64,000 nt of DNA. Origin: Pagrus major. Lineage: Eukaryota > Chordata > Actinopteri > Spariformes > Sparidae. The position numbers and the translations under genes were made by a program. The number at the start of each line of letters is the position of its first letter. Positions within the stretch are counted from its first letter, which is position 1. Below, one piece after another: positions 24,101 to 39,092 of the stretch. Under the pieces are notes generated by a model that saw only the letters and a list, made by a program, of their open reading frames with translations, ran no database searches and had not been told where the DNA came from. The stretch covers positions 8,288,847 to 8,352,846 of the forward strand of contig NC_133223.1 of NCBI RefSeq assembly GCF_040436345.1, read 5' to 3'.

Positions 24101-27100
24101 ATTTGTAATTTCCCTGTGATTACAGGTAAACCCACCCTACTATGTCAAACTGGTGGAGCTGGTACCTCACCCAGAGACAGCAGCAACCGTTATGGACACC
24201 ACCCATGCATTAATGACCAAGGTAAAGGTCCCAGATTACATAATCCTGGGCTGTCACCTCCTGGGTGTCAGAGAGTCAAATAAAAGTGAATGACAGGAAG
24301 CCAAGAAGTAGACTAATATGTTATGTTTAGTGACTTCTAGCTCGCAAACCTTTTTCACAGTTAAGTATTCTAGGTTTAATTATGTAACACCACTGTCTGT
24401 GAATCCATTTACAGGTTTCTCAGATCTGGGATGAGTGTGTCACTAGTCCCTGGATCACCAAACAATTATAACACACCTATGAGAGAAAATTACTGCAATA
24501 AACACGTCACTGTGAAGGATTACATATTTCGAGCAAGTTTCAAAGCCTTGCGAGTCCCTGCAAGCTGACTTTCATGTCTTCCTGGAAGGAAGCAAATCAG
24601 TTTAAAACCAGGGTGTGTAAGGTTGGCAGTAATGTAAAAAAAGTAGATATTTTACGTCAAGTGTAGAATCATGAGTGTTGTCTTTTTGGAGCTATTGCCA
24701 TTCTTGATATGACTGATTTCTCTTCATCCAGGTTGGCCAGGCGCCCGTCTGTTTGAAGAAAGAAATCGATGGCTTTGCTCTCAATAGAGTTCAGGCGGCC
24801 ATTATTGCAGAGTCCTGGAGGCTGGTCCAGGTCAGTGTCTGGGCCATGGTATGGCTACTGTTCAATGCTATGATAATTATTGGGTCATTCCATACCAACT
24901 CACCTCGGCCCTCCCAGTTCATGTCATGGATTTTCTTGAAAAAATGAATGTTGAAGCTATAAAATGTATTCAAACTGTAGCTGTACTTCAAACACTTATT
25001 AAGTTATGAATCATTGAAGTTTGGCCCTCTGACCTACATTTAAGCTATTTTGTTATTATGTGAAAAAAATCAGGCTCAACAGGTATCAGATAGATATATA
25101 ACCTTGAAGTCAATGTAGTACAAATATCTACTGATGAAATAAAACCACTGAATGTGATGTTACAGCCAGTGAAAAGTAAAAAAAAAAAAAGCTAATTTCA
25201 GAAAATTATAAACAATGAAGGAGTGATATAACATCTTAAATTTTGTAAATATATGCAATAAATATTATTACTTTAACTAACAAAAGCTTCAAGGAAATTA
25301 AAATAATCCTTTTTGGGAAAATCTACAGTCAAAATAACTCAAAGTGGGTTTTTCAGCTCTGAGGCTATATTTAACAAGACCTGTGGCACTCAGTTTTTTT
25401 AAGCAGGACCAAGTAGGGTTGGGTGATGTCGGCTGAATTGGCATATGACAATTGTCTACAGTGAAACATCGTGATGGACGATGACATCGTTGTTTATGAA
25501 TTTGAGCAGAGTGTCCCCTCAGTGTTGTCCTCAGGCAGCAGTTGTGTATTAGCTCACCACTGTAGCCGCCGCTGTTTCCCACCGTTGCTCTGACATGAAT
25601 CTCCAACTGTCACACAGCAGAGGAAACGTCCCGTTACGACCCACATACATCCCTGTGCCAGGCTTAAAAGCTTCCTTGTCTCTGCACCACGTCCTTAACT
25701 TTGTTCAGCCTCATATGCATAAAACAACATTGGCCGAGTAGCCAAGGAAGCTAAGCTAAGAAAACTGTGTATAAAAACAATACGACTGAGAGAAACAGCA
25801 GCCAGTGGGAAAAGAAACGCTGCTGCCACAAATTTAACCGAGTGTCTTGGGTTCTGAGCTGGTTTAATAAGAAAATAATAAACGGGACATGGAGACGTAA
25901 TGTTAGTGCACTGAGCAGCTACATACTTCTTTTAATTTCCTCTCCCCACATATCACAAACAACAACAACTCTTGCCCTACGGCAACTCTGAGGGGACACG
26001 CCTCTTAATTGTGCTCTCTGGTGGGGAGCCTTTTAAATCACGATGTTACGATGGTCTGGGATTAGTAGTCCATGGCTGTCAGCCATCGGTGATGGACGAT
26101 TCATCGGCCCAATCCTAGGACCAAGTAACTTCTAGATGTGACAGACCTACATTAATACTACACACAGTCAAAATTTTGTCACAAGAAAGTGAAAACTAAC
26201 GGAGATATGAATTTTTGAAAATGACATATTCTTCATTCTGATATCAAATGACTTCCTGTTATTAATTTGTAATACTGACTGTAATCATTCAGCAACAACT
26301 ATTTTAATGAATACATGTTGTAAATTATCCTTAGCGTCTCTTGGATGTTCAGGACAAATTTCAACCCAAACCAGTGAAAAATAAGCAGTTGGTGAGGTTC
26401 AGAATACACATACACAGAATTACAAAAATGCTGATATTTAGCTCAGAGGGCCAAACTTCAAAAATGTATAACTAAAAGTATTTGGAGTACAGCTGAATTT
26501 AACAGCTTTTTTTTTTAATCTATGATGTGAACTGGGAAAAGTTGTGGATTTTGGATGAGTTGGCATAGAATGACCCTATTGCTACCTGGCTTGTTGCGCA
26601 ACGTTGCTGTGCAAATTCTGCAAATTCACGCTGACAAGGAGGAGTGAAACAAAAAACAGTTTGTCCACACTTTCAATAATGCTCAGAGCATGGTACACAA
26701 AACAAAGGTTGGTACATAATGTGCTCATCGTGATGCTTTCTCTGACCAGGCTGTCTCCCTGCTATCTTGCCTAACCTGTTACAAATTTTAAACCTTTTGT
26801 AGTGTTCTTACTGGCCCAACTCGTTCTTTCCTTTAAAAAACGGCTTCCCTCAGAGGCAGCTTTGTTTCCAGTGTTTCACTCTTACTTTAAGACTTATCCA
26901 ATGTTATACTTTACTTGCAATCTCAAACTCCAAGCTGACCTTCTCCATCTCTTCTGTTACTTTTATGGTGCATTGGTAAGCACCAAAGTTCACTCGAGTA
27001 GAGGTTACATTTACAGTACCAGATACAGAGTAATCAACTTTAATAGGAAATAACTCGAGATTATCTTGTAATGGGATCACACCAGCAGCAACGCCGTGAA

Positions 27101-30100
27101 CATGTTCACGCTCCAATCCATGACTACTTAGTGGTCAGTATTAGTTTATTATTATAGAGAAGTGCTCATGGGTCAGACCACCCATCTTTTAACTTGGCCT
27201 TCATTTTGATCTCAACTACACACCCAAAGTTTCCTGACAAAATCTGTCCACAGACAGACAGACAGGCAGACAGACATATAAACACTTACTGTTAGCCAAA
27301 TACTCATAACCACTTTGGTGGTAGTTCCCACTACAATAGGTGACTCCAGAACCAGGTTCTCTCATGATGACACATGCACACAGACTCTCAAGGTGAAAAC
27401 ATTATCAGCTGATGTTGTTGAGACTGGTAAACATAACTGTATTATACATCAAGCATAATACAAATTAAAACTGATTAAAAATCTGCATGCAATAAAGATA
27501 GTCGAACATGATTCTTCATGATATGTATAATTAAACAGATGATATGTGTGTATGTGATAATAAATCCACATAAACACAAGAGTGTCAAGAGCCAAATAAA
27601 TGTTTTTAATGAATAGAAAAACAAGATGGGATGTGGAGATTTGGAGTCAGTTGTGAGTCATGTAGAATGCATGAATGAATGAAAGTTCGTATGTGTGTTG
27701 TAATATATGTGAACCTAAAGTAAACTAAGGTGCGGAGGCCATGATGGGTGAGAAAGCCACCCAGCAAGAGAGTACAGCCTGTGAGCAGCCCGTTTAAGAT
27801 ATATGGAAATGGTAATACACTTGATTCAGCTCGGTAGCACTAGATGCTGCTTGCAACTCCAAATTACTCTAGTCTCGCCTAGTTTAAAGTGGACCTGCAT
27901 TTGTAAAAGGAGAAAAGACTAAATTATTTGTTTTCAAGAGCAACAGATTGTTTGCATTTTGAATCCATCCATATCCTTGCTCCCTGGTCTAGATGCAAGG
28001 TAAATAAAAAGTGCAATGAGCAGAAACCCACTGTTGTCCTAAAAGTGACAAATCATATAATCTACATTACAGTAAGTCTATTCTGATGGTTGTACAACAG
28101 TGACAATAACTTTGTTTGCATTTGTACAAAATCATAGTAACATTTATCCAGCCTATATATGCAAGGGAAAAGACCTGCTTAAACTGCATTACAACCAGTT
28201 TACCGAACAAACCATGGTTCTTGAGGTAACGTGCCAAAATGTCAATGCTTCTCATGGCTCCGTGGTAACGGTACACAATGACAAACACCACACTCAGTGA
28301 TGAAACTGTTACAAACCTCTGACAAATCTCCACAAATCTGGGGTAACCATCTACACACAACTGCCCTTTTGCTCCTTTTCTCAAGTTGGTCTGACGACCC
28401 AAAACTGCAGAGCAGCACAGGCAGGTGTGCCGTCACATACTGCTTTTAGTGTGCGTAGGCCTGTCACGATAATCAATAAATCAATTAATCATACGATAAA
28501 TTAAAATGAGCTCGATAATTTTGCCGGCCTCGATAATTTCTATTTGCATGCTTGTTTGTTTTCCTCATGTCTCTCACTAGAACCCTCTTGTCAGTCACTA
28601 GCCCCATTCAAGCAGCCGTTTGCATGCGGGGATACTGCGCCAATTCTCCGCATCCGCCTTTGTGTGAAAGTTTCAGATGCGGTGAGGGGTGAAATTTCGC
28701 TGCGCCTCCGGAGGTAGTATCAGAGGCAAACCGAGCCGGCGGCGCGGAGCGAGGGCGTGTCGATCTGATGGTGTTGGTGTCTGATAACTCTACAGACCCT
28801 TCAGTCAACAAAATAAAAATAAATGTCCCACAAAGCAACGTTACAGGACCAAACAACAGGAACGTAGTAACTGGTCGTGTCTTTGGCAACTTATGTGAGG
28901 AAAAAAATACCGCAGTTATTCGTGGAGAAGTGTCTGTCAGCCTGTCGGTCTGACCGACTCTTCGTCACATTTCTGCCTGAAAAACAGCGTCTGTCCCCGG
29001 CAAAAAACTTTAACTCACCAAGTGTTTGTCGCGCGACGGTCAGTTACTGTTGCCATTATCATTATATTAGTTGAAAAATGGTCTCAAAGCGACAATATTA
29101 TCGTTTATCGCAATAATTTCTAGGACAATTTATCGTCCAGCAAAATTTGTTATCGTGACAGGCCTAAGTGTGCAGTTTGAAACACACCGAAAAATATTAT
29201 CCCCTGACCCATGCCCTGTATGAATCTACTGCCAGGACCCCTGCCTTTTGTTTGTTTGAGTTTCCTTTGGACATAGTATTTACCCTTATTTGATAGGACA
29301 TTTACACCAAGTCGGAGTTGAGGTTTGAGTTATTATATTAAAGCACAATTATGCTCCCAATTTGGCCTTTTTTTACCCACTGGGTGAGACTCAAGAAAGA
29401 CGCCGTTTTAAACTTGCAATTGGTTATTGAGAGTGAATAAAGTGACGTTTTTATTGACTAAATATATTGTAGGACAGCCGTCATTCAGCAAAGCTGTCAC
29501 TCCACTTGAACCCCAACTCGACTCCTTAGTTGGAACCAACTGAACCCAGCAAGTTAATGTTTTGGTAAAGTTATGGCTTCAGTACACTTGTCTTCAGATT
29601 TTTAAGGCTCTTTGCAGGCCATTTTGGTGTGTGATTATACTGTAATGTTGTTGAGTTTAGATCCTGGATCCCTAATGGAGGTCCTGGTAATGTTAGACCC
29701 ACAGGAATGTGTGTATGTTTGTTTTTATTTCAGGACAAGAGCTCCTCAGTCTCAGTGAGGCTTTGTGTTGCTGAGTAGTGCTGCTGATGGTTTGTAATAG
29801 AGACAGAAAAGAGGAAGCCCCTTGTCGACTCACCTCTGCTATAATCTCCACCGTCTCCTTCCAGAAAGGAACAATGAGAGTAAATGAGCTTTAGCCTCTG
29901 ATGACAGGCACCATTACATGATCACTCACAGCAGAAATGGTTAGAATGATAATAAGGACGATGAGTGTGATGACTATTGTTACCTGAACTAAACTCTCAT
30001 GAATACAGCCATTTCACAGTGATTCAGGCTTCAAACACCACCGACATTAGAATAACCCTTTTTATTGTTTTATTGACTACTGAGACAGCAGATGTTTCTT

Positions 30101-31290
30101 TTGAACTAAATATTCAAAAGTGACACTTTTTTGTTGTTGTCTCTTTTTCATGACTCATGCTTTGCTGTTTTGTTTTTAACATTTCGGAATTTTTGTTTCG
30201 TTGTTTAATTATTATCTTCTCCCCGTCAGTAACTTTTGGAGATCCTTTTGTTTTGGCTAAGTCATCTTTTTAAAGTAGAATTCAGTTTTATTTGATTTAA
30301 CAATACTTCAATTTCACTGCTGCTGACATTCTTCTTCTTCTTACTACGCTTTTTTGGGGGCATCTCTCCAAGCGCTGTGCCAGTGTCGGCTATTTGCACA
30401 CGGAACAACATCTGCCCTTATATGGTGTTTAGTGGGCATTACGTATGCTAAGAACAAACAATCAGCCACGCACCTCCAATTTACGACCAGGTGGGATTCC
30501 TCATTCAGCACACTTGGGTTAGAGCAGATCTGGATGGTAAGAACGTTTGGTGCATCTGGAGTTGACTTCTCTTATTTTTTCTCTTGACAGAAAAGTAATT
30601 TAAGAGAATGTTGCTGCATTAGGCCCATTGTATCATATATGACTGTTTTGTTTTGCGGATTGCTGTATGGTGATACCATTGTTATTCTGGGCAGCGTATC
30701 ATGACAGTATCGTATTGTGAATTTCCCTTGAATACATTCATCATCAAAAATCAGATGTGTTCAGATGAGAAGTCTTAAGATGAACTCATGACCTACGTGA
30801 TATCATTATTAATGCCTGTAATCCGTTTGTCAGAGTCTGTGTTAGTGGTGGATTGCTGACTTTTGGTTAAAACTCTATTGTTAAAACTATTTATTTTAGC
30901 CAAACAAAACCTCCTTTGTGCCAACTGTTGACTAGATTACAAGATAATTAAAGCTGTAATGAATTAGCCCTACCCTAAGTGCAGATTATTTACCACTTTA
31001 GGTAAGAACACATCCCAGCTCTCGTTCCAGTGCTGACACACACACACACACGCACACGCACACGCACACGCACACGCACACACACACACACACACAGGCC
31101 ATAAAAACCCTGAGAGGGACTTAGATCAGTGTGTCTCTCTCTACCTCTTTATTCCATCTCCTTTCTCTGTCAGAGGTGTGTAACAAAGAGCAGCGCTTTA
31201 ACAACTAAATCAGCACATAGCCCTTGTCCCAGACATTACTGTACTTCTGCTACAGGATGTAACTTTATCAGGCGGATGGACAATGACTGT

Positions 31291-31335
<45 letters not shown>

Positions 31336-34300
31336 AATGCAAGAAAACTGCAGGTAGCAACAAAACTCTTTTAAGGAGCATATGTAACTAAATTAATCAC
31401 TTTTGTCAAAAAAGCAAACAAAGATATTGTGACTGATCAACTTTTCTTCCTAAAAATTAATATGTAATAAACAAAACCCCTACCTGCCATCTCAGGATGA
31501 CAAAATGCTTTCTAAAATTGAGTTTATGTCTGACTAAAAATGTAAATAGGAGCAAAAAGTATGACTACGGTGATCAAATTTTACTATACAGTTATGAGAC
31601 ATGACAAAGATTGTCCAGTACTAACTTCATGACCTACAAACACCAGAAATGTGTTTTAAGTTACTCATGTGACTTCACACTCAAATGATTTTTTACACTC
31701 ACAAGAATTCTTACAATAATTCTCTACAGTATTAGTGAAGGACGAATGCATGAAGAGAGTTTTTTTCTACTGTCGACTAATAATAGGCTTCCCATTGATT
31801 CTCATGAGTTTATGACAATGTTGGACATGGCTGCGCTTGTTTCTTTTGCTTGTGCTCTTCATTGTTTTGGTGTCATTAGAGTATCTCTAATTTCCCATTA
31901 TTTTAACAAAGAACACAATAGTCTGTGCGAGATTGAGTCACTACTGATAAAGTGTGTACAAACAGTTCAATTTACTTATTTTAGATATTTAAATACCCTT
32001 TAACATTTACTTTGCCTTGATGCTAGCTGTATTTAAGGTAGTGTGAAATTTAAATGTTTTTGAAGAAAATTAGTTTCAAATGATGATGATGATGATGATG
32101 ATGATAGATGATAGATTTTACCTTCAATTTCAACCTTTTCAAGATAACATAAATCTGGAACAAAAACGGCACTTAAGGGTCCTATTTGAATGAATTTGAA
32201 AATAGCGTGCACAAAGAAAAAAAACACACGCACTAAATCCTTGTAAATGCCATTTGATAAAAATCTGTCAATTACAATCCATTTATGTGGGATCTTCTAG
32301 GTGATCACTTTCAGATCAGCTATTTCTAATGGCAAAAAAAGTCTAACTATTGAAGCAACACAACCATAATATGAAAAGTGGCTTATTTTCAGCTGAGATG
32401 ATCTGATAGACTTGAAACCAGAGAAGCTGATGATCTGATGTTTTCAAACAGGAATGAAGACAAACTGTCAGAGCAGGCTGGTTAACTGGATTAATTCCTT
32501 TACTGCGTCCTCAGGGTTACATGCTTGTATGACATGAATCTTCTCTAAGATTCTTTCTTTCATGGTACTTGAAAATGACACACAGCCTGGTCTTGTGCAG
32601 TAGCCTGAGGTAATGTATGTCTACATGACATTCTGATGCTATAGGCGCTTGTTTGTGTCACATTTAATTATCTGACATCAGGCAGCACTCTGCTGAGAGA
32701 CTTTTCCCAGGCTTCGTAGAAGTTAAAGTGTATCAACTACCAGAACAATGAATTGTACTAAATGCAGTCCATTACAATGACCCTGCAATAAATAATACCC
32801 TTTGAGAAACCAAATTAGTTCCATATTTGTCTTTGGACTGTGAGAGAAGTGTTGATTGTTTGGTAATTTGTAGCCACTTTAGCAGCATGACTATGGATGG
32901 CACCACTTTTATCCGAACAGAAAAGATCAAGACAACTATTTAATGGATTTCGATTAAATTTGTCATGAAACATTCATGGTCCTCAGAGGATGAATTCCCC
33001 TGTCTTTGGTGATCTTCTGTCTTTTCCTTTGAATGCCACCATGATGTTGGCATTTGTGGTTTTGAGATGAATATCTTTACTATTGGATTAACGATTGGGT
33101 ATTATCATTGGCACTCTGGTTAAAGCTATGGTTTGAGCTGATGTTGAATTACTTTTGCCCACATGATTATATTATATTTAAAAGGTGCGATATGTAAGAC
33201 GTTGCCAGAATTTTTGTTGAAAAACATCAACAGAATGTGACGTCTACTTAAGTTAGCATGCTAACCAGCTAGCCCCCGATCGTCCTGTCTCCTAATACCA
33301 CTTTGTACTGCAAGAGGCGATAGTCCGATAGCCCCCGTAGTTCCATCTGGGAGATGTATGCTAGTGGCAAGTTGCTACTTAGTCTAGTAAGTAAACTTGA
33401 CACTCACTAAATGTCAAGAAAAGGAAATACTCTTACATCTATTACATTACATCCTGTCCCTTCTAAACAGAAAAATACAACTGTGCACCATCTGAATTCA
33501 AGGTTCTCTCTTTTACCGAGCTAAGACAAACTCGCTGCGTCGTTAGCTGAATGTAAAACACTTCAGTCAAAGTCATGTAAACAAAATAAAACTCACCGAA
33601 ACAATCTTAGTTTGTCTTTTCACAATCATCTCTGCTTTAGTCTGAATAAATCTTCAATTCAGCAAGTATGTTGTGAAAATATTCTGGCTCCCCACACTGT
33701 TTTAGTCCACTGCTGATGCCCAACTCTCTTGCTCTTTCCTGCCCCTGCCAGCTATGTCTTCTTGTCACCACGGTAGTTTTGTCACAAAACTGAAATTTCT
33801 GTCTAAGATACAATACTTTGAAAATAATTGCTATTCAATACCATGTTCAATACCACAGGGAAAATTTGAGGGCATAACATTTTAGATTTTTAATCAAAGA
33901 TACATTTAACAAGGCTGGACTGTGTTAAGCACAACAGCATTTAGTCAACTGAGCCCAGTTGCCCATGATGACTCCCCTGTGATCCAAGTTCACATCCAGG
34001 CAGAATCCAATCAGCTTGTAAGACCACTAGCTCCACGGCTAACAGAGCTAATTAACTAACAGCAGCTAGCTAGAGCCAAAGATAGTAATGCAGCTAGGAG
34101 TAACATTGAAGTGAGCAGCAGTTGTCTGTTGATCTGTCTGGTGATATGCTGCCCCGTATTTTTGTGAAGCTTCCCTTGAATACGGGCCAAATCTTAATAT
34201 CAAAATGTCCAAATGCCAATAATTGACAGCTGTTTAGAATTTAAAGGTCATATTGATAATATTTTTATGTAGACAAATCATTTAAAAAAAATAATGGATC

Positions 34301-37300
34301 TACAGAGCTTGTAGAAAGGTGCAGAATAAGGGTGCCCGTTAGCTCAGTTGGTAGAGCAGGCGTCCCGTGTACGGAGGCCTTGTCCTCGCTTTAGTGGCCC
34401 AGGGTTCAACTCTGACCCATGGCCCTTTGTTCTGTGTCGTCCACCCCTCTCTCTCATCCCCCTCACATTTGCTGTCCTATCAAAAAAGGCCAAAAAAATA
34501 TACTTTTTAAAAAAAAGAAAGAAAGGTGCAGAATGGAAGTTTCTCTTTTCCTTAAAAACATCATTATGATTGTGAATCAATAATTTTAAAATGTTTGTCG
34601 GGTCCAAAATGACTGTTCTGTTACGTTAGGAGGGGATGGACTGCCACATTTAGTGAGTGAATGTTATTAATAACGCCTTTAAGCTGACCTAATATTTTAG
34701 CTCTCTAAATATCCCTCAATAGACCCTTTCCACAGCAAACATTTTGACTTGTCAAAGCAATTGCATGTCTTTTTCCTTCATGGAAATGAAACAGGAATGT
34801 GACAAGTTTTTTAACAGCATTGGGAAAAGATCATTTACCAAGGCAGAGTTTTATTGAGAATTTTTGTTGGTTACATTTATTAGACACTCACAAAGAGGGA
34901 GCAACAGGTCTTATGCGAAGAAAGCATGGGATGACAGTTTGGATTTAACAACACGTATTTAAAGATGACTCTCCTTGGATGACTCTGTCTTCTCGGTCTC
35001 ATGAGGAGCCTCTTGGTTCACTGATGAGCTGAGTGGGCCTGCAGTCAGGTGAAAGCCCTTGTTAGTTCAGTCATTGGCGAACACAGAAGAACAACAACAG
35101 TCACTGGGAATAACATCTCAGCAGCTTTCAACTTCTGAGAATTGAAGCGTTTAGCGTACCTCAAGGAAAGCAGAGATTACTGTGCCCCTCTCCCTCCTGA
35201 GTCTGTGCTGGCTGTAACTTAGCATCCATGTATTCGCTATGTGATATTTGTGTCTTCACACAGGCCTGTGAGCTCAGACTCATATCTACATGACATTCCA
35301 TATCGTGCGTGGTTCACTCACTTGTGAGGCTCCTGTTGAGTAGAATTAACCCTGAGGGCACCCTTAGGTCCTAGCTGACAAAAATGCCACACTGCTGTTA
35401 AAGTGCCAGACTTAGCCCTATAAGAGCTCCAGCTGAGTGTATCAGAAGGCATCCTGGTTCAGTGAAACTGTTCACAGCAAAGTAGAAATGAAAAGGCTGA
35501 GTGACTAGAAAGAATGGATGCAATAAATTCACAGGATCATAAATCAGTCACACAGAGTTGTGTGTATAATGTTATGGAATGAACAACCTGAGAGTGTTTT
35601 CACAGAGTGGATGGATTAACCTACAGTAACTCTGTAATTTGGGGTAAATGTGTATTTTATCATCAACCGTGAACACATTAGTAAGTAGCTACACTATCCC
35701 CAGGATCTAGTCTAAATACCACCTGCTTGATAGGAACTACAGTATTTCTCCTTCCACCTCTCATAATCCTATGTGAACTATTGCTCTATGAATGCGCAAA
35801 GTGCCACTTACAGACCTGACATGGATTATGGTTAATTGAAAATGCAGCTGTGTGGAGTTTTGATGGTTCTCAGAACAGCAACAATGCTGTATCTGATGTG
35901 CTGAAAGAGTTTGAGGCACTGTGGCACACCACAAACCTTAGTAAGCTGGCAGTAATTAACCAGGTACAGAGAGGGAGTGTTTCTATTGGGGATGTTTATC
36001 ACTGACTGTGGGAAAGTGATCCTGATCACAATCATGCCTGTCTAGGCTTCAGTGGTTGTGTTGATGATCCAACAACAGAAGATCCCTGTTTTCTAAAAAC
36101 TACAGAATGCCTTTTTATTAAGCTTTGGTACCAAGTCTTAGTATCATATTGCTATCGGCGACACCAGCCTGGGTTTTACTTGGGGATCAACTGAGGTTAC
36201 TATAAAAATAAGTATATAAGTACTACATATAGATAGCGACATTTTCCAAAAACACTGCTGGTTTTGTGGTCTTGTCATTTCAAATGTGATGCCTGCAGTG
36301 CACCATCAGAGCATGATGTGCATCAAATGTGATTTGCCAGCTATCGCTTTCATAGACTACAGATATGTCTGATCTATTTAGCTTTTAGTTAGAAAGCTGT
36401 GTAAACACACTGATGTCATATCTTTGGGTTTTTACCACTAACAATCATGTTACTGGGTGCTGGAGGCAAAAAACCCAACAACCACTTTAGCTTCCGTCAG
36501 TCAAGCAGCCATAGTTCCAAACATGCTTTACCCCTCTAGGCCCTGACATTTTCTTAGTGTGACAAACATTTTCAAATCCACACAAAGAGATTCAGTAAAG
36601 TAAGTTTTGACTTCTTGTAGATTCTAACCCAGTCATTCATTTTAGATACTAGTGTCAAGCATCTAATTTTTGAATTCACTTTTGTGGTAGTATCAGATAT
36701 GGTTGCTAGATTTTGGACCCACTTGGAGGACATTTTTTTTCTCAAAACATCCAAAATACATAAATAGAAAAACAAATATACACTGAACAAAAATATAAAC
36801 GCAACACTTTTGTTTTTGCTCCCATTTTTCATGAGCTGAACTCAAAGATCTAAAACTTTTCACATGCAATGAATATTGCACAGATGTGCCTTAGGCTGGC
36901 CACAATAAAAGGCCACTCTGAAATGTCAAATCTGTCTAAATTTGTGTTAGTGAGCACTTCTCCTTTGCCAAGATAATCCATCCCACCTAACAGGTGTGGC
37001 ATATCAAGATGCTGATTAGACAGCATGAATATTGCACAGGTGTGCCTTAGACTGGCCACAATAAAAGGCCACTCTGAAATGTGCAGTTTTGCTTTATTGG
37101 GGGGGTCTGGGGGGTCAGAAAAACAGTCAGTATCTGGTTTGACCACCATTTGCCTCACATCTCCTTCGCATAGAGTTGATCAGGTTGTTGATTGTTGGGT
37201 TAGGGTTAGGCACAGGTGTGCCTTAGGCTGGCCACAATAAAAGGCCACTCTGAAATGTGCAGTTTTGCTTTATTGGAGACAGCTTATGGTAGAGAAATGA

Positions 37301-39040
37301 ACATTCAATACATGGGCAACAGCTCTGGTGGACATTCCTGCAGTCAGCATGCCAATTGCACGCTCCCTCAAAACTTGCGACATCTGTGGCATTGTGCTGT
37401 GTGATAAAACTGAACATTTTAGAGTGGCCTTTTATTGTCTCTGGATACGACACGTATACGATAAGTATACGACAGTGTGTTCCAGTTCCCTGCCAATATC
37501 CAGCAACTTCGCACAGCCATTGAAGAGGAGTGGACCAACATCCCACAGGCCACAATCAACAACCTGATCAACTCTATGTGAAGGAGATGTGAGGCAAATG
37601 GTGGTCACACCAGATACTGACTGGTTTTCTGACCCCCCCAGACCCCCCCAATAAAGCAAAACTGCACATTTCAGAGTGGCCTTTTATTGTGGCCAGCCTA
37701 AGGCACACCTGTGCAATATTCATGCTGTCTAATCAGCATCTTGATATGCCACACCTGTTAGGTGGTATGGATTATCTCGGCAAAGGAGAAGTGCTCACTA
37801 ACACAGATTTAGACAGATTTGTGAACAATATTTGAGAGAAATGGATCTTTTGTGTATATAGAAAAAGTTTTAGATCTTTGAGTTCAGCTCATGAAAAATG
37901 GGAGCAAAAACAAAAGTGTTGCGTTTATATTTTTGTTCAGTGTATAAAACCCTCTCACTTCTTACTCTTCTCAAACCAGTGGCCGTGTTTTGGTTTCTAT
38001 ATCTCTATCACATCATGAGTCGAGACAGGATTTTCTCATACTGATTTTAGTTTGTTTTTTTTGCAACTTTTGAGCATTGTCTACACAATTTCATAAACAA
38101 CAACCAACTTGTCCGACAGAACCATTTTGTTTTTTTGGCAGTTCCTCTCGGCAAAGTTGATCAACAGGTAAATCGTGATCATTAGTCAGCGGCAGGAGTC
38201 ATAGCTCAGGATGTGGGCCTGGCTCCAATAAGGTCATGTTGGATGTCTGAGACATTACCCAACCTGAATGAGTCTCAGAAGACTTCTTTGTGACAAGTAG
38301 GGGTTTCTGTTTTTGTCTCCAGTAAAGAAAAAAATTAGCTGTGAATCATGAGCCAAGAGCAGGTGAACTACTTTAGATGAACTAGCCAATCTGAGCTTCA
38401 CCCCACTGCTCTGTCATGTCTCTAAAATGACGTGAGTTACACGGTTGATGGATTGGAGGACAACGTGAATGCTCGACTAGATATACTGTACATCCCAGCG
38501 CTAACAAACTCTGTCTTGAATTTAAATCTCCAACCCGTAAAGGATATGCAGCAGAAGCTAATGGATATCCATTTAAACAAACATTTAAACAAGATATGTG
38601 GGGTCAACAAAAAAAAGCAGATATCCTAGCCAAAAATGCTTTTTTGTCATTCTATGTAAAACAGTATCAAACACAGCTGAATTGTTCAGTTGCATTATGA
38701 ATAACAACGTTGACAGTGATTGTAATAGTCACCAGTGTTAGCGCTATAACTTTTGTTTCCCTTTACAAACTTCAAAACCTGATAGCTCTGAAACTAGGAG
38801 TTATCCTTTTTGGACGTAAAGGTTTTATGGGTCAATGTGATTTTTCAAGGAAGATGTTCCACAAAATCAGATAAGACTTAGTTGCAATTTTGCTCCTTTA
38901 TAATAGCATCATTCCAGTCTTTTCCTCAACTGCAGGATTGACTTTTTAATATGCAAGCCTTGAAATGCAATTCACAAAAAAAATCAATTGCGTAACATTA
39001 AGTTTCTTAGTTTTTTTTCATGTCAGTGTCTTATCCTACC

Positions 39041-39092
<52 letters not shown>

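Noticed and set aside
34328..34420. Possible tRNA gene (A and B boxes present)
   Set aside because: The tRNA-like part runs into a non-tRNA tail with an A-rich end and is bounded by a 15-base direct repeat; the acceptor stem cannot close. It is a SINE.
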